From: Leptodactylus fallax | Taxonomy: Eukaryota > Chordata > Amphibia > Anura > Leptodactylidae | Direction of reading: 5' to 3' | Assembly: GCA_947044405.1 (NCBI GenBank) | Contig: CAMRHE010000067.1 | Coordinates: forward strand, 2,921,501-2,985,500 | Length of the DNA: 64,000 nucleotides | Shown: positions 11,640-24,057 of the stretch, in pieces | Layout: each line of letters begins with the position of its first letter | Position numbering within the stretch: position 1 is the stretch's first letter | Made by a program: the position numbers and the translations under genes | The notes under the pieces: generated by a model | The model's database searches: none | Told to the model about the DNA's origin: nothing | Seen by the model: only the letters and a program-made list of their open reading frames with translations

Positions 11640-12931
11640 CTGTTCCAAAATAATATATACAAAAGAGTTTCTAAGCATTTTATAAAACTGAAAATGGTCA
11701 TTTGTTGAATTTGCAGTATTAAGGGGTCACATTTACTGAATTGAAAAACTATTTCAATCAAAAACATCTTAACAGGTCACCTTCACATTTCTTGCATCCA
11801 TTGAACTTGTAAGTTTTTGGATAGTTTCTGCTGAATTTCTTTGTAGGATGTCAGAATATCCTCCTAAAGCTGCTGTTTTGATGTGAACTGCCTCTCACCC
11901 TCGTAGATCTTTTGCTTGAGGATACTCCAAAGGTTCTCAATAGGGTTGAGGTCAGGGGAGGATGGTGGCCACACCATGAGTTTCTCTCCTTTTATGCCCA
12001 TAGCGGTTAATGACTCAGAGATATTGTTTTCTGTCTGAGATGATGAATTGTCATGCATGGTTCTTCTTTTTTTACCATTAAAGAAAGTGGTCAATCAGAA
12101 ATTCTATATACTTTTAAGAGGTCATTTTCACACCTTCAGGGACCCTAAAGGGGCTTATCGTCTCTCTCCCCATGATTCTGGACCAAAACATGATACTGCC
12201 AGCTCTGTGTTGATGTCGTAGCCTTGTTGGGACATGGAGGCCGTCCACTAATCATCCACTACTCCATCCATCTGGACCATTCAGGGTTGCACGGCACTCA
12301 ACAGTAGACAAGACTGTCTCAAAGTTAGTCTTCATGTATGTCTAAGCCCACTACAATCAATTCTGCTTGTGAGCACTGTTTAGGGGTGGCCAAATAGTTG
12401 CTTTATGCACAACTGCAAGCTTCTGGAGGATCCTACACCTTGAGGTTTGAGGTACTCCAGAGGCACCAAGAGCTTCAAATACCTGTTTACTGCTTTGTAA
12501 TGATATTTTAGCAGCTGCTTTGAATTTGTCTGGCAGAAACCTTCCTCCTTATACCTTTATCTGCAGGAACCTGGCTGTGCTTTGAATTAGCCACAAATCT
12601 CTTCACAGTACGATGATCACGTTTAAGTTTTCGTGAAATATCTAATGTTTTCATACCTTGTCCAAGGCATTGCGCTATTTGATGCTTTTCTGCACCAGAG
12701 AGATTGTCTTCTTTCCAATATTGTTTGAAATCTGTGGCCTGCTTAATAATGTGGAACGTCCTTAAGTAGGTTTCCTTTTTGGGGATCTCCTGGCAAAATA
12801 ATTATCACAGATGTTTGAGATTGACTTCAGTGATCCAAAGAGCCCTGAGACACAAAACCATCCATGGGATAATTGAAAAACAAAGAATATTATCTTTATC
12901 TTTCTGATTTGCATAATAATTTGGAACACAG
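11640..12931 (-). mobile_element. Decayed Tc1/mariner-type transposon
   Basis: The left end (TA|CTGTTCCAAAATAAT) and the right end, read inverted (CTGTGTTCCAAATTATTATG), form a short degenerate terminal inverted repeat with TA on each side at 11638-11639 and 12932-12933, as expected for the Tc1/mariner superfamily. The interior carries pieces of a transposase on the minus strand in several frames. Confidence 0.75.
11780..12750 (-). pseudogene. Transposase remnant, Tc1/mariner type
   Basis: Near 12540-12745 the minus strand encodes a helix-turn-helix-like N-terminus (AEKHQIAQCLGQG, ISRKLKRDHRTVKRFV). The 76-residue open frame at 11864-12094 holds the C-terminal catalytic block PPSSPDLNPIENLW with the last acidic residue of the DDE triad. 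The middle part, with the first two catalytic aspartates, is broken by frameshifts and stops, so no functional enzyme can be made. The protein would have cut and pasted the element at TA sites. Confidence 0.75.
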
Positions 12932-12933
12932 TA

Positions 12934-14449
12934 CTATTAAGGTTGCCTTTGACAACTTTTTGAATAACTCTAAAAAACTGCGTTAAGTATTACCTTATTG
13001 AAGATTTTACCAGCTCCTCTATCCTTACATGTTCTTCGTGGTCTATGAATATTCTCACATTTTGTACTTCCTGTGAGAATAAGATATATAATGAAGATAC
13101 TTATCGGAATTTAGTATTAAGTACCCCAGGGCTAGTTAACGTTTTAGTACAGCATGTTCCTTAGGCTTTCTGCTATACCACCAGATATTCCCATAAGATG
13201 TATTATTAGTAATTGCCACTTATCTTGTCTGATTCTAACGAAACGTCATCTCTGCTTCAGAAGTCCTAGTTATCCAGAGAGGAAATCATATAAGTTGAAT
13301 CTAGTACATTTTTGAAGAATACATCAACATCAGTATTCAACAATATGTGATCATACTTCTGTATTAGCAGCTGAGAAGTCCATCGGGATGGATAGACAGA
13401 ACATGATGTGATTTGTATTGACACATACATTTACTTTGAGGTAGCACTGTATCTTTAAGTAATGTATTCAGCATCTGTCATCTCACTTTGGAGGGCTGAT
13501 TTCCCTTTGGATTTCAATTCTGTATTCTCATCGAAGCTTATTACTTCATGGCTTCAATCTTGTATATTATTTTTCTGTTTATCTTCTCAATTTTTTTGGC
13601 TTGAAACTCATTTCAAGAATATGCTCTATCTGAACAGTCATACCTGAGGGATTCATTAGGTTATTCAAGTTATTTTTTTGTAGATTCAAAGTTATTTGTC
13701 CTTCAGCTTCAGTACAGGTAGAGAACAATTTTTGAAAGTCACCTGGGTGCAAAAAGCGGGTCGTAAACTAAAATAGCACATTCAATTTACTAATAGAGAA
13801 TATCACAGGAAAATAAATTTTGTATCTGAACTTACATTTCAGTGTAGAGAATGGCTACATTGTTACTTTTAAGATGTTATAGAATAAGATCAATTTCAAA
13901 CTTACAAAAATTAGAATGAAGTAATTTTGGCCAAAATGGTGTAAAGTAAATTCAAAGATTTTGACAAAAGAAACTAATTACAAAATGACTTTGTGTTTCT
14001 GTCGTACAGTTGGGCTACTGGCTAGCAGGAAAAAACTTTTTGTGTCAAAAGTGGACATGGACAACTTTCTAACACAGTGATACCCAACTTTATTCCCAAA
14101 GGATACCCCGGAAAAATATTTTCACTCTTGGGAAATCCAGAATGCTATTCCTGCCTCAAAGAAGCTTAGTTTAGAGTTAGTAAAACATTCTATAATTGTA
14201 TCCAGTGCGATAGTTTGGCCATGATTATTGCCTTGAAAAACATCTTTAAATGGAGTCAAGCACCTACATCAAACATATTCAATTTCACCACCGTGTTACA
14301 GAGCAAATTACAGTAGTAACCATCATAGTTTTGATATATATGTCACTTTTGTAGATTTGGAGAAAAACGACTTTGAAGTCATATGCAAATGAGGCAGTTG
14401 GTGCACTGGGGGTGGGCCTTCAGCTCCTGGAGCACTGTGGGAAATTTTC
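12934..14449. other. Unassigned non-coding DNA
   Basis: AT-rich, no repeat family recognised with confidence. A sequence near 14078, CAGTGATACCCAACTTTATT, resembles hAT-type ends but stands alone. Confidence 0.4.
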
Positions 14450-14655
14450 TAAGGCTACAGTCACACCTGCATTGGGTGACAGTTCTGGGAATCCGTCCCC
14501 CTTTCCAGGCAGAAACGGAAGCCGGGCGGAAACTCGGCAAACCCCATTATAGTCTATGGTTTCCGTGGGTAACCGCTTTTTAAATAGATAGGGTTTCCAT
14601 TTTCCACATGGACCTGAAGAACGTAAACCCGAACACTAGTGTGAACCTAGCGTAA
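14450..14655. mobile_element. 'Forward CACAC' palindromic MITE
   Basis: Left end TAAGGCTACAGTCACACC; right end GTGTGAACCTAGCGTAA. Core reads CCCCATTATAGTCTATGG. Relatives with the same ends or core are at 18904, 25101, 38270 and 60640, so this is a numerous family. Confidence 0.65.
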
Positions 14656-15600
14656 GTAATGTGTCTCTTTTGGAATATAAATACTTAATATCCATATACA
14701 GTGCAACTTCTTTGAGGTGACCACCTAGAATTGCATGAAAAAGTAGTCTTCTAGAGCAGTAGTCCTCTTAAAGAAGATGACTAGTATGAAAAAACCATCA
14801 CAGAAAATGTAATATGGTCTGGGTCTTCTCAAAGAGAAGTCTTTTAAAGAGGTTTCACTTTACATCAAATCATATATATTATTTCAGCATGATATACATG
14901 TAGTTTGGCATGGTGGTACGCTTTATCTTTTCCTGTACAGTGTAGGTTTATATGTAGCCAACAGAACTACTTTTTAGACTTCTTTCTAAAGATGTCGATA
15001 AAAGTTATTTCTGGTTAACAAAAAAAAGTCAAAGTGGCTTATGCAGAATTCATCCCATCTCCTGAGGGCTATATGATCTTATCTATACCTGGTGTGTATG
15101 AAGCCAAATCTTACATCTCTAAGGGGCCATTGGAATGCATCTCACAGTATACAGGAGCAGTATACAATGCATGGATAATTTATTCCTATGTGATGATGTG
15201 TTGCTAATTCACACACAATAAACCCTATGCTGTTTCATTCAAACATGTAGTACATGCTTATAAGCATCAAGTACAAGGAGGTTATCATTCACATGTGAAA
15301 TAGAGTTCTTTTTTAAATTAATATTTTAATGCTTTGTGTATTGTGCAACTTGTAGCAGAGTTAACTCAATTTTTTGCAGCAGGATAAATTGCTGCAGTAT
15401 GATATCTTAACACAGGAGACAAAAAAAGTCAATGAAAAGTCATTGAAAATAATTTTTTTCAATGAGTTTTAATTGGCTCTTGTCTTCTATGATAAGATAT
15501 CATGCTGCGGACATTGATCCCACTGCGGACTAAGTCTGCCACATCTGTATGTTTAAGAATTCATAGTTTATATTTCACAAGCAGGGATAGTAATTCAACA
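14656..15600. other. Unassigned non-coding DNA
   Basis: AT-rich. A stretch at 15375-15510 has short inverted pieces around 'gcagtatgatatctta' and 'gataagatatcatgctgc' (an imperfect hairpin of about 120 bases), otherwise nothing recognised. Confidence 0.4.
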
Positions 15601-15735
15601 TTTCTATGTATATAGCGCTAACATATTCTGCAGCATCGGGTTTATGTACAGACAAAATGAGACATTATGGGGTAATAAATAAAATCATAGAGCTAACAAT
15701 CTATGAGGTAGATGGAGTGACACGAGGTAGAAATA
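15601..15735. repeat. Fragment of a widespread interspersed repeat
   Basis: TATAGCGCTAACATATTCTG followed by 'cagcatcgggttt...acagac' is a motif common to many frog and fish repeats. Its usual distal part (AAACACGGGGAGAACATACA) is found separately at 60838-60945. The family name is not certain to me. Confidence 0.5.
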
Positions 15736-16670
15736 CTACAATATATGAGCCAAGTAGACAAATCCAGGGTTAACAAAAAATCAGTCCTGAAAAGTCCTGA
15801 AATTTCGCTAATAGAGTGTAAGGTAATGTGCAATGTTTGTAGCACAATAAAATATCCTTTTCATCATTTTTGCTTCCCTGTGTCCTCCTTGTAGCTGCTG
15901 CTCTTCTATATTGCTGTAGGTGGATGCTGATTAGAGATGAGCAAACCATTTTGTGACAAGCAGGATTAGTTGCAAATTTTTCAAAAATCTTGCGTTCAAC
16001 CAAGCCCAATTTGGCATTCGCCAACCCAAATACAGTACTATAATCTGGGGCCTTCATACACCAGAGATTAATAAGCAGGAATGATGTGGAAACATAACAA
16101 ATAGTCTTTTTCACATCTCCTGGGCTCAGTTGTGGTATTTGATGAGGACCTTTATCTTTTTGGGTCTTTTATGGCTACCTGAATGATGTCAGTGGTCATG
16201 GGGCCCCCTCTGTCTACATGTCATGACGTTTGTGCACCCCACATGACCGCTGAGGCCCAATCACAGGCCTCAGCAGCTCCTGGGGCCACTGGGAGGCTGA
16301 AAGAGGCTAGAAGAGAATGGGCCCTCAACAGATGCCATGACGAAATCCAGCTCAAGACAGTTTGTTATGTTTATTCACCTCCCCTGGGCCCTCGGTATTT
16401 TAGGTCTGAAGAGACAGTTTTTCTGCAAACTGTTAGACGAACCTCGCAAGACAATTCGTAAGACAAATCTCATGAAGTTCACCCAACACTGGTGCTTTAC
16501 ACAGTCTCTTTACCCTCAACAACTGCCAATACAGTCTTTTCTTGTTGTATTTGCTCTGATGAAGGAATCTTCTCAGTTCACTGACATTGTACTGCCGGGG
16601 TTTGGTCATTCCCTGATAAGCAGGGCACTAAGCTATTTCTGCTCTGTAGTGAACAAAGGATCACTATGAA
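15736..16670. repeat. Decayed dispersed frog-type repeats
   Basis: Contains 'agagatgagcaaacc' near 15933, a copy of the CACCTCCCCTGGGCC arm near 16376, and an ACATGACCGCTGAGGCCCAATCACAGGCCTCAG-type hyphenated palindrome near 16240-16275 (related sequence near 47370-47405). The open frames of 92-114 codons here have no protein motif. Confidence 0.45.
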
Positions 16671-17593
16671 GGGAATTGGCTTTGAGTGAGTGATTGAGCA
16701 TGTGTGTCCACCAGCACTCAGGTAAGTAGGTGGACATGCACATACAAACTGTTTAGTGGATCTTTTAAGAGCATGTAAATGGCTATATTTTTTATGTTTA
16801 CAGTGAGTATGATATTTTATGAAGGGGCAACTCCCTGAAGCTCCAGTTGCTAGGAAGTTAAGTTGATAGTAATAGAAAAAACTCCTAAAAATTAGAAGCC
16901 AGATTCACACTGTCAGTCGTAGGGTTTTTCTCTAGGACTCTGTGTGAGAATAATTCAGACTAGTGACTTCCGGTTTACCTGCGTTGGACACTCAGGACAA
17001 TGCAGTCTCACTTGTACTGTAGGTTAGAAAATAACCAGTAACACTTCCCTGGAAACACATAGAAAGCCCTGAAGGTCTTGTACTTCACGACTTCTGTTTC
17101 GGATCAAGTGTGACAGAAGTGATAACACATAAAGTTTGAAATAAATGACTCATCAATAGAATCCATTTATAACTAAAGGCCCATAAAATCCATTCTGTTT
17201 TATCAACCAAATCAGTTTTTCTTCCCGTTTTTATTTTGTATCATTATGTTCCAATTTCCCTGGTCTGTGAAACACTTGATAATGATAAATTGCTCTTTCA
17301 TCTGTTGCTTTCACTAGAGTTACAGCATACAATGCAATGTGATATGTTGGCAGAGATTTGTTTTAATGATTTGATGGTTTGTGTAATCCCTCCTGTATTA
17401 ACTGTTATCACTGGGGGAAGCTGCTGGTCCCTGTATTCTTCCAACTAAATGGTCAGGCTGAGTCCAGTCCAGGTTGACCCGCTAATCTTCCATCTACTTG
17501 ACGATCTACAAAGAGGGGACAGTCAGGAGGACCCCATACGTATTAGATGGCCTGCCAGGGAAATCAGTCGGTTCAGCTGACAATCATCTAAGG

Positions 17594-17595
<2 letters not shown>
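16671..17595. other. Unassigned non-coding DNA
   Basis: No gene or repeat recognised. Confidence 0.4.

Positions 17596-17596
<1 letters not shown>

Positions 17597-17632
<36 letters not shown>
17597..17632. repeat. (AT)n microsatellite
   Basis: About 17 perfect AT dinucleotides in a row. Confidence 0.95.
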
Positions 17633-17634
<2 letters not shown>

Positions 17635-18458
17635 TAAGAGACAGCTCTGGGTAAGGCTTTGTTTCTTCCAGTGATCCCAAAACAGGATCCACCAACAGTG
17701 ATCCCAAAGCACAGGATACATTGCTATGGGTCACATAGTCTATGAAGCTTTTATGTATCTTTTATGTATCTGTTAGGAATTGTAGTTGCTGACATAGCTG
17801 AAGACATTACTAAGAAGGATTGTCCATATACCTTTAGGCATGACTGCATGTACAAGTATAATTAAAGTTATAAACCTGATTCTCTTTTGAGCTCTCCGCT
17901 GCTCTCTATACCTAGTTTTCCATCCAGGAGGTTGTATTAATTAACCTACAAAGTTTCCTTTAACAGGATTCATAAATTAGTTATAAGTCTTTAATAAAAT
18001 TCATCTGCAGTCTTCAACTTTTAAGTCTTTCTGAAGGTCTCTTATACCCACAGCAAGCTATAAATCAATAAAAGTAACGTAATGTTGCAATCACCATAAT
18101 TCATCATTATTCTCTTTTTTCTCTGAAGGTGTCTTCGACAATTATTAAGCAAAGGAATGATTCAATTATGAAAATGAAGACATTTTATTCAAATGATTGA
18201 AAGATTCTCTGACTGACACATTGAAATGTTTCATGTTTAACCACAAGTCTAAATGTGCCCCAACAACACCGCCAAAAAGACGAAAATTCTAAATGATTTC
18301 TGTAGTTCACAGGTTATTGGAAATAGTTCTGCTGGCAGAATTTGATGGATGAAAGAAAAGTAATGGATACTGATGTGTCCACATTTAATTTATCAATTTG
18401 GTTAATGATTCTTTGTGATAACTTATTACAAAATCATGTAGTTTTTTAGAAAAGCTGC
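17633..18458. other. Non-coding; 18060-18440 possibly conserved
   Basis: The part from about 18060 is high-complexity, repeat-free sequence with homeodomain-like ATTA/TAAT motifs. It could be a regulatory block, but this rests only on the look of the sequence. Confidence 0.3.
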
Positions 18459-18903
18459 TTAAAGGGATTTTTATATGTTAAATAGGCCAGGGAGGTGAAA
18501 AAATATCAAAAACTACTACTCACTTTTCCCTGGTGCTCCGGTGCCTCCCAGCATGGTCCAGTCCTCCCAGTCCCTAACTTGGGATATGCATAACATATCT
18601 GGAAATTTTCAGCCAAGAGAACTAGTAAGGAAGGGCAGATCTATATATAGGTTAAGTCCATATAGAGAATTCCATATGTTAGGTTTTTATTTAAAGGGAC
18701 ATTTACCATAAAAAGTAGACAAAAAGCCACAATATTCACAATACTGTATATTCCTCTTGTTTTGTTATATTACAAACTAATGGCTAAAGAACAAAAAAAT
18801 AACAAGACCCAGAAGTGGATATCATGTCTTCCCCTTCTCATGCACCTCAAATCAGACCATCCTCTAGTTAGCCAAAGGAACCCCACCTCTCTTGTGTGTA
18901 ATG
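18459..18903. repeat. Two MITE left-end fragments
   Basis: TTAAAGGGATTTTTATATG at 18459 with 'ggccagggaggtgaaaaa' belongs to the family also seen at 47180 and, inverted, at about 62870-62958. A second start, TTAAAGGGACATTTACC, is at 18691. Matching right ends were not found, so both look truncated. Confidence 0.5.
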
Positions 18904-19125
18904 TAACGCTAGGTTCACACTAGTGCTGGCTCTCCATCATTCGGATCTGTCAGGGGACCCAAACGATGGAGAGGTGGACCGCTAAAACAGTAGTTACACA
19001 CAGAGCCCAGTAGACCACATTGTCTATAATGGGGTCCATCATGTGTCCATCGCTTTGAAACTAAAAGCGGCAGAGAAAAAAAGTCCTCCAACGCTGACTC
19101 CGATGCAGATGTGAACCCAGCCTAA
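18904..19125. mobile_element. 'Forward CACAC' palindromic MITE
   Basis: Left end TAACGCTAGGTTCACACTAG, right end GATGTGAACCCAGCCTAA. Core near 19022 reads TCTATAATGGGGTCC. Same family as 14450 and 25101. Confidence 0.7.
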
Positions 19126-19229
19126 GTTAAGGTCTATCCTTTTTTCCCGAGCCTGACCCACTTTTTCGCTTTCTTAATTTATTTCTATGCTTGGTGTTTA
19201 TTCAAAGTGAATTTCAATCTTGGAAAACC

Positions 19230-19530
19230 TTTAAAACTGTTTTTTGTGATGACAATATTGATGGTCTATCCTTAGTATAGGCCATCAATATAAAATCTGC
19301 CAATCAGATGTATAAGGGAAAATTCTTGGCTGTGATCTGGAGCCTCTTAATTTATAGTACCAGTCCATCTACCTGCCTATTGTCTACTTATTCCCATCTA
19401 TTACTTTCCATCCCATTAACTTATGGAATGACTGATGTGCCTCCATAAAATAGCTGACTGATGACAGTCTCAAGATATCCCCCTAGTCTCATATTTATGG
19501 TCTATCCTAACTTTAGGCCATCAGTATCCT
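19230..19530. repeat. Decayed T2-like MITE
   Basis: Inverted blocks 'gatggtctatccttagtataggccatcaat' (about 19260) and 'ggtctatcctaactttaggccatcagtat' (about 19498) match the subterminal blocks of the 558-915 family, but the TTAA ends are lost. Confidence 0.5.
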
Positions 19531-20129
19531 GGAAAATGGAGTTGTGTCTGGAGAAAGAAAGTTCAGATACGTTTGATCCTTTGTTCATGCAGTAGATATT
19601 CTGACAGCTTCTCTGCTGAAATGTATGAGCATACATCTATATAGGTGTGTCAGGAGGAATATTTTTCTGTCCAATGTCTACCTTAAGCACATGGTGAGCT
19701 TTAGACCTTATTGATGACATTTCCTGAATGTATTAACAAGTTGTACTAGACATATGGGTCGACCAGCAGGTAAAAAAAAAAAGGATCTGCTTATACCCAG
19801 GTCTTCAGGAAAGATAAGCTTCATTGATAACCACAAACACAACATGTTTCGGGGGTTAGGGCACCCCATACAGAATTATACTATTGTGCTGCTTGGTAGT
19901 GTCTTTTTGTCCTCTTTGAGCCTATTTGCTAAATGTGGAAGTATAACAATGTACATCTGTATACATGAAGGGTCTTCAAATTAAGTTCCACTGGTGGGGC
20001 CAATGACCCCATACTTATGCTGTTCAGCACTTGTATATATGCTATAAACATGTGTCCTGTATAGAGGTCAATGACCTCCAGAACAGGATGACTTCTTGCC
20101 TAGTGGTACAAAAGTAGTAATCCTGCCTT
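19531..20129. other. Unassigned non-coding DNA
   Basis: No gene seen. The 76-residue frame at 19754-19984 has no recognised domain. Confidence 0.4.
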
Positions 20130-20610
20130 ACTTATAATATATAGCAGAAGGACCCGGCATATTTCATTTTTAGTTTGTGTAGTGGCCCCATAAGAATAGG
20201 TTGTTTGCTGTGGAAACCTGGTGTAAACCTGTGTGTATGTGAAGGCTGAAGAACCTGCAAGTTTTCATTGGTCCATAAGCGTCATGTGATGATGTGTATC
20301 TCAGTTTGAATATCAGTGAAAAACCTGCGATCAGTTGTTATGGACACCTGGAGTAAAGATGGGTATATGTGACCTTGTGTAACAGTGTCATCCACAGCGC
20401 CCTGCCCCTTTAAAGCTGACCTACAGCAGTGAAGAAAAATGGCTTGGTTGTTATGGAAACCTGGAGTAAAGCTGTGTGCATGTGGAGAGTATGATGTAGG
20501 TACTGATGTACCTGTGTATCAAATTTGGTGAGGATCGGTCCAGTCGTTTGGTCGCGCATAAAGAACAGACAGAGAGAAACTCATTTTTATATATTTAAGT
20601 GAAGAGATAA
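20130..20610 (+). mobile_element. 3' end of an RTE-like LINE or derived SINE
   Basis: The sequence ends with AAATTTGGTGAGGATCGGTC, then CAGTCGTTTGGTCGCGC and 'aaagaacagacagagagaaactcatttttatatattt'. That string of motifs is the usual 3' tail of RTE-type retrotransposons. 'ttgttatggaaacctggagtaaagctgtgtgcatgtg' and two relatives repeat imperfectly inside (about 20195, 20336, 20446). 5' border uncertain; no reverse transcriptase coding remains. Confidence 0.5.
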
Positions 20611-21050
20611 GAGATATAGCCTAATACATCGTACATTTATCCTACAGTTGAGTCTAATGTTACGAGGAAGAGGTCTCTAGGTAAAAGCACATTATGTTTC
20701 TTTAAGTCTATGGCATGAAGTCAGATGCCAATGTAACCTACTTATTAAAGTCTTAAGAAGCAGAAGGTTTTATAACCTGAAAGATATTGCAATAGTAATT
20801 GGGAAGTCGTACACGAGGAGCTCGGAAGAGAGGAAACATTTGGGTTATTGTTCTGTTTATTAAATGTACTTTTCATCAGTAATACATTACAGTGTTATAA
20901 CCCAATATTACAAAGCAACGTCTGAACATAAACTTTAGTGCATTTCTTTACTTGTACTACTGCTCAGAATTGAGATTTAAAAGCAACAATAACAAAGGAC
21001 TCTGGTGTGTCATCATAGTAAAGCTATCCTGCCCGTATATTAGTGCTAGG
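20611..21050. other. Unassigned non-coding DNA
   Basis: AT-rich, nothing recognised. Confidence 0.4.
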
Positions 21051-21660
21051 GAACATATACTGTATAATAGGGGGGCAGCACATTGTAATATTGGTCAGTA
21101 GGTGACCTCTAACATTTAGCTCGAGCTGGTAATTATATCTAAGCCCTGGTGCCTGAGAAACAAGAGGGGGAAAATGCTACTATGCCCATGAGAAGATACT
21201 AGTTTTATAAATGGCATATGGTAGGTAAGGGACCCTGTTACAGCATCGGGTCCTAGGAACTTCAAGTTATGTACCTGCTTGAAGGGGTAATGTATACCCA
21301 TCTTATAAGGTGATAGCATATCAGTAGGCTATGCCTCATAGCTCTGCAATTGGTGCGGGTTGACCTCCGGTATCCCTACCAATCTTGAGATTGATGGGGT
21401 CACAGTCTTGGTGTAAGGCTGCATCCCCTTCTATGGGGAGATGGCACAGCAGTCATGTAACCACTGTGCAGAGAAATACTGTAAGACACAAGCTCTATGG
21501 GCAGAAGCCTATCATGAATGGGCCCCATAAGGCTCCTAGGCCCAGGTGCACCTGCACCCTCTGCACCCCCTCAAGTTACATCTCTGGTTGTGGGCCCTTC
21601 ATTTTCAGGATTAGTGCAGGCCTCAGAGGTAGGACCTCCCCAATCATAATGTAAAGGCAT
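21051..21660. repeat. Decayed repeats of the 'ggtcctaggaacttcaagtta' type
   Basis: 'catcgggtcctaggaacttcaagttat' near 21243 and 'cctaggcccaggtgcacctgcaccc' near 21535 are related to the better preserved repeat at 32420-32790. Open frames here are by-products. Confidence 0.4.
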
Positions 21661-22247
21661 ATCCTAGCAATATCCCTACCCTTTTTACACAAAAAACTTC
21701 TTTAAATAGCAGTCTAAAAAAATGAAATATTCGGTTTATTTAACCATTTAAAGTATTTTCATGTTTAGAATACAGTTTTCTGCTTTCCAAAGACCTGAAT
21801 GTCATATACAGTACATTTGTATAGGCTTAAAAATCTTTTTTCTTTACCAGTGTGTCAGTCTTCACTGCATGTTTGGCATTCTGTTCATGAACCAGGATCT
21901 GAATGAACAACCCAAATAAAAATATCAAAGTATATACATATATATATATATATATGTACAGTATATAAATATATATAAATACACTAAGCATATAATTTGT
22001 CTGAGAATTTCTCATATTATGTGTCCATGTTTCAATCTGCTTATCTAGGATTAAAAAAAAAGGCTTTTCTATTATTATTTTCGATTAGCAAATATACATC
22101 TATGTCAAAGATTTAGGGAAAAATCACAGGATGCTAGAATACTAAGTTGCTACTTTAATTTTACATCTGTCTGAGTAAGCAGACTAGCATGCAAATTCTT
22201 CCAGAAACCATGCAAGTAATACTTCTTCTTGCTTCATCTCACAGATT
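21661..22247. other. AT-rich non-coding DNA with TA-rich run
   Basis: A TA-rich simple-sequence stretch lies at about 21930-21980. Nothing else recognised. Confidence 0.45.
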
Positions 22248-22251
22248 CCAT

Positions 22252-23255
22252 TGTAGGGAACTGCCATTTTTACTAGTATATAATGTATCTGGCTTCTTTG
22301 CCCCTGCAGTTTGGCTTCAGAGACCCCAGGCATTCAGTGCAAGTTTTGTTTTGTAAATACAGTGAGTCAGACACATGTGAGGCAGAGCTGCTGGGGGGAG
22401 AGATGTGAGCAGAGCTACTGAGACAGACATGTTATGTCTGGGGGAGTCTAAGAGCCACTTGTTCCTCTTTACTTCACAGTATATAGTTAGGTATGTGTTA
22501 CCCCCTATATACTCACAGGACCTAGCTAGTAACAGTAGTTAGGGATCCATATATATATATAGTTCAGGGCAGTGATAGGTTAGGCTTCCGAAGGCCAACT
22601 AGCTAGTTAGAGGCCCGGTGGCACTAGTAGTTTAGCTGGCAGGTTAAGGACTCAGTGTTAGGGTAGTCAGGCCTGCATCTACTGCCGTCACCGTCGCCCT
22701 GTTTGCTGCCTGTGAAGAATCTCCCCATCATCATCATCTCCTGATCGGCTGTCTGTCATCTCCTGGAAGAATCCAAGGATCCACAGTCATCCACAGGGGC
22801 CCCTGCATCTCTTCTGTTGCCTGGAGGTATTGTGCACTGGACTCTTGCTATATATCTATATATATACCCAGGTATATAACCTAAGACGGTTGAGGATTTG
22901 CTGGTTGTTGTAGTATTGCTGTGTTCTGAGTATATTTTATGTATGTATTATTACCCTGTTGATTCTTATAAAGCTACTGTTATAACCTTATGTGGTATCT
23001 GTATGTATTCTTCAGACTGTGAGATTAGTACAGTGATCCTTGTTAAGGCTACTAACTGTACTTCATGGGTAAGTCCCAGGAAGAGATTCTCCCTGTAATA
23101 CAGAGGCTCTATCCTGGGTGGAGGCACTGATATATTTCATATATGTTCCCACTCTTCCCTTCAGCGAAGGCTTCAGGTCCCATTATACACACAGGTCAGT
23201 GCCAGAGTCTGTTGCGGGAGGGATAATACTCATACCCCCCCCAAATAGGGCTACA
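22252..23255 (+). repeat. 5' LTR
   Basis: Begins TGTAGGGAACTGCC and ends AAATAGGGCTACA (TG...CA). Contains a poly(C) run just before the end and short TA-rich tracts near 22549 and 22851. Carries one extra CAT unit near 22730 relative to the 3' LTR. Confidence 0.92.
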
Positions 23256-23275
23256 TTTGGAGGCACTGCTGAGAT

Positions 23276-23938
23276 TTGAACCCTGGGGACCATGTTCTGC
23301 TACGGAATTTGGGAGCATCTGCAAAACATAAGCTGGCTGATCGATGGCGGAGTGAACTCTTTACAGTGGTAGATCGGTTGCCTGGAATACCAGTCTACAA
23401 GATAAAAGGACGGGACGGGAGGATCAGGACTTGGCATAGAAATCATTTGTTGCCTGTACCTCAGATTGATGGTATGGATATCTCCAATGATGGCTCGGCC
23501 TGCGATTCTCCACAGTCCTTAGCCGATATTCCACCTGACCTTCCTGAAACTCCTGAGAGTGATTGGACTGTGGCTCCTGAAGTTCCTAGATCACCAGTAT
23601 CTTCTCCTTCAGGGAGACCTATGAACCCTCAAACTCTAGAATTCGTACCTAGATCTGTGTCTACAGATGAGCAGGGATCTAGCTCTCCTACGCCACCAGC
23701 ACCATCCCCTCCCATGGCAGACAACCCTAGTTTAGGGCCTGGACATGCTAGTTTACCTCAGAGAGAGGTACGGAGAGGAGAGAGAATTAGACACCCTCCA
23801 CCTATGCTGACATATGATAGTTTGGGGGACCCCAGATTTACTACTCAGCCTCATTTATACCATGCTTGGGTGGGTGCAGTGTCCACTTTGGTCAATATGT
23901 TACCAATTTTCACTCCTGCTGGCATGTATACCTATTAA
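23276..23938 (+). pseudogene. Pol C-terminal remnant (integrase GPY/F module and tail)
   Basis: The open frame has no proper start; it begins in frame at a TTG just after the deletion junction. Residues 3-62 (PGDHVLLRN, KLADRW, TVVDRLPGIPVYKI, HRNHLLPV) match the C-terminal GPY/F module of Ty3/gypsy integrases, which lies downstream of the catalytic core and helps DNA binding. The following ~150 residues form a Pro/Ser-rich tail of unknown role. The HHCC zinc finger and the catalytic DDE core are absent. It has no role as it stands; a host gene is an unlikely alternative given its position between LTRs. Confidence 0.85.
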
Positions 23939-24057
23939 CCTGTTGTGACTCTGTAAATGCAAAAGCAACCATATTGATATTGTCATTGGTAATGTTGACT
24001 GTATACTATGACTTTGTATGTCTTTGACGTGACGTAAAGATTTCACCAGAGGGAGAG

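Noticed and set aside
15770..16669. Frames of 92-114 residues
   Set aside because: They lie in dispersed repeats and show no protein motif.
17597..17632. (AT)n as an origin or promoter element
   Set aside because: A plain microsatellite; nothing nearby supports a function.
22851..22905. TATA-like runs in the LTR as proven promoter
   Set aside because: Several TA-rich tracts exist; the sequence alone does not decide which, if any, is used.
23276..23938. Host gene of 220 residues
   Set aside because: It lies between two LTRs and matches the gypsy integrase C-terminus.
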